The notes under the pieces are model-generated. The model was not told the origin of the DNA. It ran no database searches and saw only the letters and a program-made list of their open reading frames with translations. DNA of 15,855 bases, from assembly GCA_015852425.1 (NCBI GenBank), contig JAAAIG010000113.1:1-15855 (forward strand), written 5' to 3'. Numbering within the stretch: position 1 is the stretch's first letter; every line of letters begins with the position of its first letter. The DNA comes from Gryganskiella cystojenkinii (lineage: Eukaryota > Mortierellomycota > Mortierellomycetes > Mortierellales > Mortierellaceae). Positions 8,398-15,855 of the stretch are shown piece by piece. The translations under genes were made by a program, and so were the position numbers.

Positions 8398-11300
8398 TTA
8401 GACGACGACCAAGTGCATCAAGGATTTGAGACGGCTCAAGTTCACAAGCCAAGGTGGCAAGTAACGCTCTCCCTCCAAATCGACATCACGGATCTCGGGT
8501 GTCTCAAACGATCCTGCATCCTCCAATGAGATCGCATCCAACATCAGGGTATCATTCTTCTCGTTCGCGGCCACACGCTGGGCAATGGCCTTGATCAGAT
8601 CGGGGCTCACAGGGACCTCGTAATCCGCAATCATGTAGTTCTGGACCAACTTCTGGACCTGTGTGGGCGTCAACATCCAGCAGACATCGTAAATAATCTC
8701 GATGTCGTTATGGGAAGCCTTCTTGAGTTGCAAAAGCTTGGTCGCTTGCATGAGGTGCTCGAGTTGCAAGGTACCCTCGGGCAAGTCGTGACCCTTGCAC
8801 CATTCCTCAATACGCGTAATGTTGTACTGAATCTGCATAGCACGCTTCCATGTACAGAAGTTGCGACGCATCAACAGGTCGTTGAAACCCGTAACACCGA
8901 CCATCTTGAGCAGCTCGGTCATGACCTGACGGACGACAGAATGTTCGACATAGTAACAGCTCATGGCCTTCCAGATCTTGTTGAATAACATCAGGAGGTC
9001 ATCCATGCTGAATGTAGGACCAGAGCCGATCAACTTGTTGAAGAAGCGACCGGAATCGTTGGTAATGAAACCGGGCAGGGCCTGGGACTCGATGATTGCG
9101 GGGATGATCATCTTGTTCAGTTGCTTCTTGAGTGACTTCATCCAGACATGGAAGATGTTGTATTCGAGACACTCCAACTCGTACTTGACGGTTGAGACCA
9201 GCTGCTCGTACTCGGCCCAGTCGTAATCCTCACCACAACGGGCAATCAACTCCTCGCGCGTAATCTCCTGCTCGCTAATGCAGATCAGGGACAAGAGCTC
9301 GTGAACGTTCGACAACCAGTAGGCACAGGGGATGATGGTATCGTCACCGACGATGGCCATGGACTGTTGCTGGATCGCCTGCATGACGTTAATCATGAGA
9401 CGCTCAGACTCCTTCACGTATCCATATTTCCACATCTGAGTAGTCAAGAGACCAATCAAATGAGCAGGGAACATGATCTCCTTGATCAACGGCAAGTTGG
9501 AAAGAGAAGGCGAGGGGATCTTCATGTTCTTGATCAATCCGCTCAAGATCTCCTCCTGGAGACCCTCCTCGTCCTCCAAGATACGCATAATCTCGACCTC
9601 GGGTTGCTCAATCAAGCTGTGAATACTAGGACGAGAGCGGGGCATGCGACGAGCCCAGTCATCACCCGACATGGTCTTGGCAGTTCGGCTGTGGTTGTCC
9701 AAGTTGTCAAAGACACTGTTGGTGGTCTTTTGGGGCTTGAAGAGGACACCGTTCTCGAGACCGGCGATATCTGGCGTGCTGTTACTACGGTTACGGTTGG
9801 CTTTGGGAGCAGCGGAGGCAGCGGAGGCCTTGGTACCATTGGCACCATGGTGGGGGATAGGCACCGAAGGAGGAAGAGCAGTGACAGTCTTGTGGGCGGG
9901 CTCCTTCGTGAACGAGTACGAGTTCTCGTACTTATCGATTGTACCCTGGGCCAACTGATTATGGATCGAGTGGGCCGTATGGGGCTGAGGGTTCGCGGCG
10001 TTGTTGTTGGTTGGCGGGGAGAGCGCCTTCGACGTGACTGGGAAGCTTGAAGTGTCGCGTCCAGTAGCCTTTGACAGCTGAGCTAACTGCTCGCGGACGT
10101 ATTGGTTTTCGCGCTTCAGTGCCGTGACCGTCTCCGAGTCCTCGGGCTTGACCTTGGCCTGGGCTGCCAACTTCAGAATATCTTCTTTGGTCTTGGCGAG
10201 GTTTTCGGTCAACTTGGCGATCTCCTGATCCAGCGATCGGTTCTTCTCCACGGCCTCGTTGTATTTGGACTGGAGCTCCTGGTTGGCTGCCTTCAAAAGC
10301 TCGAACTCGTTCTTGGGTACAGTAGGGTTCTCCGCAGCATGGGCAATCTCTTTCGACTTCGACTGTTGTGATAATTCGTACTTTTCTTTCCACGACCGGA
10401 CTTGGGATTCGAGTGCCACCACCTGGGAATCGAATTGTTTGTTCTGCTGATGCGCCAAGTCCAGAGCTCGCGTCAGCTCCACCACTTTTCCCTCCAGGCG
10501 ATAAGAAACTTCCTTCAGATGATCCACAGAACGGGCCTCGGCCTTGAGTGCCAACAATTCCTTGCGGGCACGGTTACGACGAACACAGGATTGGACCAAG
10601 ATAACGGCCCGGACCTCCTTCTTGAATTGACGACGAGCCATGACACCACGCCAGATCTGTTGGATCGTGGTGGCACCAGCAGTCTCGCGCATGTGTTGGT
10701 AAGCGATACGGGCTTGCTTGGCACGGATGGCACACTGGAGACGGAGGACATGGTTCCGGGTCTCGACGTACTTTTTGCGCTGGACATAACCACGCAAGAA
10801 GGTCTGCAGCAAGACCGCGGAATGCTGCTCGCGAAGCGCACGAGCCTCTTTCTGAGCAATGACCTTGCGAGCGAAACACTGGATCTTGATGGCAGCATTG
10901 CGGACACGGAGGTACTTTTTGCGGGCGACGAAGCGACGCATGTTCTTCTGGATCAAAGTAGCGTAGGCGTTCAACTTGTCGGTACGGAGCTTTTCCATGT
11001 AGGCCAAAAGACCGGCACGGAAGAAAATCTTTGTGAGACCGACCTGGTACTTGTCGGCTTCCTTGATTGTGGCCTCGAGAATAGCAGAGCACATCTTTTG
11101 AGTATCAAAGCCCCAGTGTTCAGAGTTGACCAACATATAGTAACGTTCGACGAATTCGGGGAAGGACCATCGTGAGGGGTATCCGGCACAGGAAATACGG
11201 ATCGTCTCCAAGACACCGCAGGCACGCAGCTGGCCGAGGACCATAGGCGCGTCAAAGACCCAGGGTTGTTTGGCCTCGTTGGGCTTGAGACAACGGATAT

Positions 11301-13757
11301 AATGGACGTTGGTCGAGTTGATGGTGTCCATGAGCTGGATAAGCGAACCCTTGAAGATGGATCCGAGCGTGGGCTTTCTGTTGATGACACTCTTGCGCTT
11401 GTCCTCAGTCAACTAGATTGGGTCGGAAAACAAAGAAAAGTAAATGATATGTTGGGAAACAGAGCATGATAAAACAACACAAAGATACACATCAATCAAG
11501 TTGCATTTGGCCGAACTTACGCTGCCTCCGGCACCGAGAGTGGCGCTAGTCATGAGAACCTCCTCCAAGAACTCGTTATCAGAGTTCTTGATCAAGTTCA
11601 AAAGCTCATCAGGGAGAGTATCTCTGTTCTTTTCCAGGAATCCGTCGCAGTCATAAGTAACATCGTGAGCGTAGTGAGAAATGGTGAAAGCCGAGTTCGA
11701 GAAACGGGGCTTTGTGAACCACTTCTTGTGCTTCTCGGTACCGAGCTGAGTAAACAGCTTGTTGCACCATCCTTGGTCGGAACCCGAGGGCATACGAGAC
11801 TCCTCATCCAGGAGCGAGAGCACACCGAGCTTGCCCTCAATCATCTCGATACAGGGCTGGTTGTCACTGAACTCGATAAACTTCCAGTCAATTTTCTCAC
11901 GGACGTATTCCTCTTGCTCGAGCTTGAAGACGTGCTGGTTGAACTCTTGCTGCAACTTTTCGTTTGCGTAGTTGATACAGAACTGTTCGAACGAGTTCTT
12001 CTTGAAGTGCTCGAACCCATAGATATCGAGGACACCGATGAAGGAGTGGATTCGGGAAGCGACCGCCTCACTCGACAAAGAAGCGTTGATGTTGTTGACA
12101 AGCCAGTCAAAGAGAGAAGAGTAAATGTACTTGGCGACGGAATCACGAACGCCCAAGGCCTGATCGGGCTTTAAGTTCGAGACAATCTTTTCGGAACGGG
12201 TGACGATCTGTTTCTTCACGAGCCACTTCTTGAACTCGGTCAAAGGAATACCGAGGACGCGAGAGGCAATGATTAAAGAGGGGTCCTCTTCCGAGATGAT
12301 GGCGTCGTTACGACCCGTGACTTGGATGTTACCGATATGAATAAGAGCAGCCAGGAGACGGAAGATGTACCACTGAACCTGAACCGAGATACCGATCGTG
12401 GAAAGCGCACGCTGTGTGATCTCGAACTCGGCAGCATCGTCGACACCGTTGATGACAGAAATACCACCTTGCTTCAAGTACGCAAACTGTTGAATAGACT
12501 GAAGATCCAGCTCTTTCTTCTCCGAGGGTGGCGCACCAGCGACCAATTGGTAAAAGATGTGGTAGTTACGTTCTTGTTCGGGTTGGTAGACGAGACGGGA
12601 GCGTTCCAACAGATAGGTACGGATCCGGGCACCGATAATGTTTCGTTCCTTGTCAAACTGGATCTCTGTGAATTTACCGAAACGGGACGAGTTGTCGTTA
12701 CGGGTCGTCTTGGCGTTACCAAAGGCTTCCATAATCGGGTTGGTGGCCAGAATCATTTCCTCGGTCTCACTCATACCGGCCTTGGACGTGTCCTTGCCCT
12801 TCTCGCTATCGTCTGCTGTGGCAAAGTAACGCATAATGAACTTTGCACTGACAGTCTTACCAGCTCCGCTGTTATTGTTTGAAAGAAAGAGGAGGTAGAT
12901 GTGAGTAATCGATGTTTTTGATACCTATTTCCTTGTTTTTTTTTTTTGGGGGGGGGGGGGGGTTAATTTAGGCGAGAAGTCCTTGAAGTATAAGTTACTT
13001 ACGATTCTCCAGAGACGACAATGGTCTGGTTCTTCTCGTCGCGGATCATGCAACGGTAGGCATCCTCGGCAATAGCGAACAAATGTGGCTCGAGCTCACC
13101 ACGTCTCCTGCCAGAGTAGGCTTGGATGATGTCCTGGGTGTAGAGGTTGACACGGGCGAAGGGGTTGGCGGCGATCAAGACAATTCCAGAGTAGGTGTAG
13201 ATGTTGCAGTGGGAATAACGGGTCTTGATGTTACTCAGCACTATATAATTACAAAAACAAAAAAAGGAAAAAGGCGCATGGTCGGGAAGCAACAAGGTTA
13301 GAGTGAAGTTGGGTTGGCCTTTTCCAGCTGAGGCAAAAAACATGATCAGACCAGTAGCATCGCTTGTTGAAATTGTTTTTGTTTTGCTTACCAGCGGGTT
13401 CGTTCAAGTATGACAGATTGGTAAGATCCTCTGTTCCCTCGAGCAAAGGAGGGTTGCGCATGGGGGGAAGGTTTGCATTGTTGGCCTCCTCGATCTTGGC
13501 AACCGTTGAAGAGAAGACATGGTCCTATTGAAAACAAGAGAACACTTTAGAATAAAAAAAGGGGGCGAGAGGATACACACAACGGAAAACAAACACACAT
13601 GGTGAACAAGAATTACCTTTCCGTTATCGTCAGCAAAAGTCAAGGTAACCTTGCCATCAGCAGCGACATCCTTGGTGCTCAGGGTAGCACTGATCCAGCC
13701 CTCCTTGTCGTCTACGAACCAGCACTTTGTGCCCTTGACATAGGTATCCAATGACAT
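8398..13757 (-). CDS. Class V myosin heavy chain
   Basis: Five exons on the minus strand: 13757-13617, 13524-13392, 13240-13003, 12868-11521 and 11412-8398, all GT-AG with consistent phases, for 1624 aa (yeast Myo2 is 1574). Domain order is an SH3-like N-terminus (about 1-60); a motor (about 70-755) with P-loop GESGAGKT at 169-176, switch I NDNSSRFGK at about 228-236, switch II DIYGFEHF at 452-459, and the HYIRCLKPNE and KIFFRAG segments; six IQ motifs at about 770-910 (first IQKNMRRFVARKKY, last VQSCVRRNRARKEL) for calmodulin-type light chains; a coiled coil at about 917-1070; a polar Pro/Asn/Ser-rich linker; and a globular DIL tail to the end. The family dimerises and carries secretory vesicles and organelles along actin to sites of polarised growth. 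Introns are clustered in the 5' part: one falls inside the GES/GAGKT codons, another in actin-binding loop 2. The large final exon is intronless. Confidence 0.97.
12936..12962. repeat. T12-G15 homopolymer junction in a myosin intron
   Basis: Twelve T (12936-12947) run directly into fifteen G (12948-12962). On the transcribed strand this is C15 followed by A12, inside the 134-bp intron 13002-12869 that interrupts the P-loop codons. It is the only long G/C homopolymer in the window. Confidence 0.95.
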
Positions 13758-14069
13758 TTTCTATATGTATATGGTCTATTCAAACAAGCGAGATGTTCAT
13801 GCTTAGTTTTTTTTTTCCTTCTTTGTTGTCATCCGATCAGTGTCCATCATCCATCATGGTGTCGAGGACTGACGTTCTACATTGGATTGCGACCCTTTTT
13901 TTTTTGTTCAATTACTCCACAAAATACAAGGGATGCTCTCATGTTGCCCTCCCCATTGCTTATCAGTTTCTTCGGATGATGATGAGCACTTTTGAAAAAA
14001 AAGTAAAATGAGCAGGGGCACCGGTTCGCTCATCTTGTCTGTCCACTGTGGTTTTGGTTGTCACCCCTT

Positions 14070-14094
14070 CCCTGCCCTGCCTTGCCGTGCCCTG
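14070..14094. repeat. Degenerate CCNTG pentanucleotide repeat (5 units)
   Basis: Units in order are CCCTG, CCCTG, CCTTG, CCGTG and CCCTG. The complement is G-rich with GGG and GG runs. It lies about 315-340 bp upstream of the myosin start. Confidence 0.8.
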
Positions 14095-14503
14095 TTAATG
14101 AGTCCAGCTGTCCCTGTGGTTGCTGGTGCTCATCTTTAAAAAAATTCTTCCCATCTTTTTTTTTTTTTGCCCCGACTACATGGTCACAACGCGCGGTATG
14201 TTTTCTTCCTTTTTAACTGCAGAATGAGCCATGCTGTCGTTTTGCCGTTATGTTGTACCCGCATACAAAACGCACATACTCCTTCGCCACGTTTTTTGTG
14301 TTTTTCTTTCTGTGTATTGTCCCCCATGGCTCAACTGCTCAACATTTTCATTCTCAATCATCCCTCATTTCTTCTTTTACTTACGTGGTTATATGGTAGA
14401 GTAAATGCTCCTTATGAGTAGCGATAGGCTGAGAGACAGGACACCGCGCGTTTTTTTCTTTTGTCGTTCTTCTTTCGTCCCGGTCGGGAGGTGGGATGAT
14501 CAA

Positions 14504-14720
14504 CAAAAAGAAATGGGTAAATGAAAGAAAGAAGTTAAAAATAAAGGAACTCAAGGAAACACTGTGGATGAGGAGACAGTGTGCAATGAGCAGGAAAAAA
14601 GAGGAGGAAGAAGAAGATGGAGAAGGATGGAGAGAGAAAGAGATGACTTCGGGAGGGATGATGAACAAAGAGAAGAAGAGAGGGTGATGAGAAAGAGAAA
14701 GAGAGAGAGGAAACACCAAA
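14504..14720. repeat. Purine-rich (A/G) low-complexity block
   Basis: About 215 bp of mostly A and G on the plus strand, densest at 14591-14710 with many GAA, GAG and AGAGAG units. On the myosin-sense strand it is a polypyrimidine tract 750-960 bp before the start codon. Confidence 0.8.
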
Positions 14721-14821
14721 CTAAAACGTTATTTTTTATTTTTTCTGTGTCTGTTCCTGGTCCCTGATCCTGTTCCCTGACCTAGTCTCGCCGCCTGCCC
14801 TGTATACTCTGTTTTTCTTCT

Positions 14822-14843
14822 CTTTTCTTTTCTTTTCTTTTCC
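14822..14843. repeat. CTTTT pentanucleotide microsatellite
   Basis: Four CTTTT units in a row lie within a longer pyrimidine-rich block on the plus strand, about 100 bp beyond the purine-rich block. Confidence 0.85.
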
Positions 14844-15507
14844 TGGAGGTTCTTTCGGAAGATACATCCCTTTTTTGTTTGCTTTGTAGATCCTCTCTTT
14901 TCTTTTCCTTTCCATCCTTCTCGTGTATCCCTATCAAGAGTGTTGTCTTTTGTCCAAGAGTCATTCACCTACCGATGATAGTCTTTAGACTTGAAGCAAA
15001 AAGTTGCAAGAGTCAAGCAAATCATAAATCTCAATTTTTTTTTGTCCGGGTCCTCTCTATTTCTTTTGTTCTTTTTCTTTATCGTTCTTGTGTTCCCATG
15101 GAATGGACAAACAGAAGGACAGTCGCTGGGATATGTCTGCTTTCGTGCTAAGGAGGAATGGGATGAGCAACGCAACCAAAAAAAAACAAGTGGAAAAAAA
15201 AGAGGGTGCTGACAACTCTTGTCCAACCAACCAACGGTCTCTGTTTGTGCCGCCAATAAGGTTGTCGTTGTGGTCCAATCTCTTGGATCCCCAACCGTCA
15301 CTTCTTTTTTTGGTTGATCTTCCCGCCCCATCTTGTTTTCACTGCCTCGTGGTCCGATTGTTCGCTCGTTTTCACATCCTGCGTTCTTTGATCCCTCCCC
15401 TGTCCCCCCCCCTGCTAAGCTTTCTGCAGGAATTCTCCCTTGCATTCTCTCCTTTACTTTCCTTCAGTGCTGCCTTTTCTTTGCAAACCATCAAGATAAA
15501 ACATGAT

Positions 15508-15513
15508 TTTATT
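15508..15513 (-). terminator. Candidate poly(A) signal AATAAA for the BAP31-like gene
   Basis: TTTATT on the plus strand reads AATAAA on the minus strand, about 90 bp after the stop codon at 15602-15604. The distance suits a polyadenylation signal. Confidence 0.4.
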
Positions 15514-15601
15514 TCTTCGCCAGCCTTTTCTTTCTCGTCGTCGATTTTCGTCAATCGCACCATACTACAACATGGAAAACTACTGCATTCGATCACGCCT
15601 C

Positions 15602-15838
15602 TTAGATGCTCTTCTTGCTCTCAGACTTGACACCTTTGAGCTTCTTCTCCATGGCCGTGTTCTCGTCCGCCATACGCATGTACTCGTCCTGTTGCTGTTT
15701 GGCTTGTTTCTTCAGGTTATCGAGATCTTGTTTAGCAGCCGAGTGATGGGCAACAATTTCCGTCAAATCCTTGATCTCCTTCTTCAAGTTCGACTCGGAC
15801 TCCAGCACGCGCTGGTACTCCTTACTCTGCTGGGCAGC
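15602..15838 (-). CDS. BAP31/Yet-family ER membrane protein, C-terminal exon only
   Basis: The last exon (79 codons including stop) opens after a GATAG acceptor at 15842-15839 in phase 0; the rest of the gene lies beyond the window. The peptide is one long charged coiled coil (AAQQSKEYQRVLESESNLKK, later KKQAKQQQDEYMRMADENTA) ending KSESKKSI. A terminal KKXX is the classic COPI-dependent ER retrieval signal, and a coiled coil followed by a dilysine end is the layout of BAP31/Yet3, which sort membrane-protein cargo at the ER. The three N-terminal transmembrane segments of the family cannot be checked here. Another coiled-coil ER protein with a dilysine end is possible. Confidence 0.75.
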   Translation of the reverse strand, partial: AAQQSKEYQRVLESESNLKKEIKDLTEIVAHHSAAKQDLDNLKKQAKQQQDEYMRMADENTAMEKKLKGVKSESKKSI

Positions 15839-15855
15839 CTATCATTTCAAAAAAA

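Larger units (their letters stand above)
13758..15601. other. 1.84 kb gene-free region upstream of myosin
   Basis: This lies between the myosin start (-) and the BAP31-like stop (-), so it holds the myosin promoter/5' leader and the BAP31-like 3' UTR. It contains many T runs, a CCNTG repeat at 14070-14094, a long purine-rich block at 14504-14720, and pyrimidine-rich blocks at about 14807-14845 and 14890-14930. The longest open frame (15088-15630, +) is low complexity with no recognisable domain and runs antisense over the BAP31-like end. I see no tRNA, rRNA or transposase. Confidence 0.65.

Noticed and set aside
9301..12882. Several long plus-strand frames (9301-10050, 10402-11175, 11665-12174, 12322-12882)
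   Set aside because: They lie antisense to the myosin exons and arise from its codon bias; the minus-strand frame has unmistakable motor, IQ and tail motifs.
15088..15630. 180-codon plus-strand open frame
   Set aside because: Composition is low complexity (Ser/Phe/Leu/Pro from CT-rich DNA), no domain is visible, and its end runs antisense through the BAP31-like last exon.
1..15855. Search for transposons, CRISPR-like arrays, biosynthetic clusters or a novel multi-gene system
   Set aside because: No transposase, reverse transcriptase, terminal repeats or regularly spaced repeats are seen; all genes are dispersed housekeeping types without shared pathway logic.

Overview
The window is nuclear DNA of an intron-rich, fairly GC-balanced fungus. 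The introns are short (about 75-135 bp, GT-AG, with CTAAC/CTGAC-like branch sites), coding exons favour C- or G-ending codons, and intergenic DNA is AT-rich with many homopolymer runs. A fungal-type class V myosin, a GCKIII kinase, a Utp7 homologue and a FANCL ubiquitin ligase together suggest an early-diverging lineage, most likely Mortierellomycota or Mucoromycota. That placement is an inference from gene content and style, not from a marker gene. I see no prokaryotic, viral, transposon or CRISPR content.

Layout: (1) 117-2269 (+), the 3' part of a GCKIII/Ste20-family kinase gene whose 5' exons lie outside the window. (2) 2681-4655 (-), a complete eight-exon FANCL gene, convergent with the kinase. 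(3) 5037-5549 (+), a single-exon coiled-coil protein resembling the Tma17/Adc17 proteasome assembly chaperones, head-to-head with FANCL across about 380 bp. (4) 6042-8074 (+), a five-exon Utp7/WDR46 small-subunit processome gene. (5) 8398-13757 (-), a complete five-exon class V myosin heavy chain of 1624 aa, convergent with UTP7. (6) 13758-15601, a 1.84 kb stretch with no supportable gene but strong purine/pyrimidine tracts. (7) 15602-15838 (-), the last exon of a BAP31-type ER membrane protein ending in a dilysine signal; its 5' exons lie outside the window.

The genes are ordinary housekeeping loci (signalling and polarity, DNA interstrand-crosslink repair, protein quality control, ribosome biogenesis, actin transport, ER trafficking). 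They form no operon-like functional unit, and I find no evidence for a new multi-gene system. The best results are the exon-by-exon FANCL model, whose first two exons are easily missed, and the conservation in it of the RING and E2-contact residues. FANCL is absent from the common model yeasts. Secondary points are the intron that splits the myosin P-loop codons, the T12-G15 homopolymer junction in that intron, and the tract-rich DNA upstream of the myosin gene. All gene models were spliced by eye from frame continuity, splice signals and remembered family features; no alignment or search was run.
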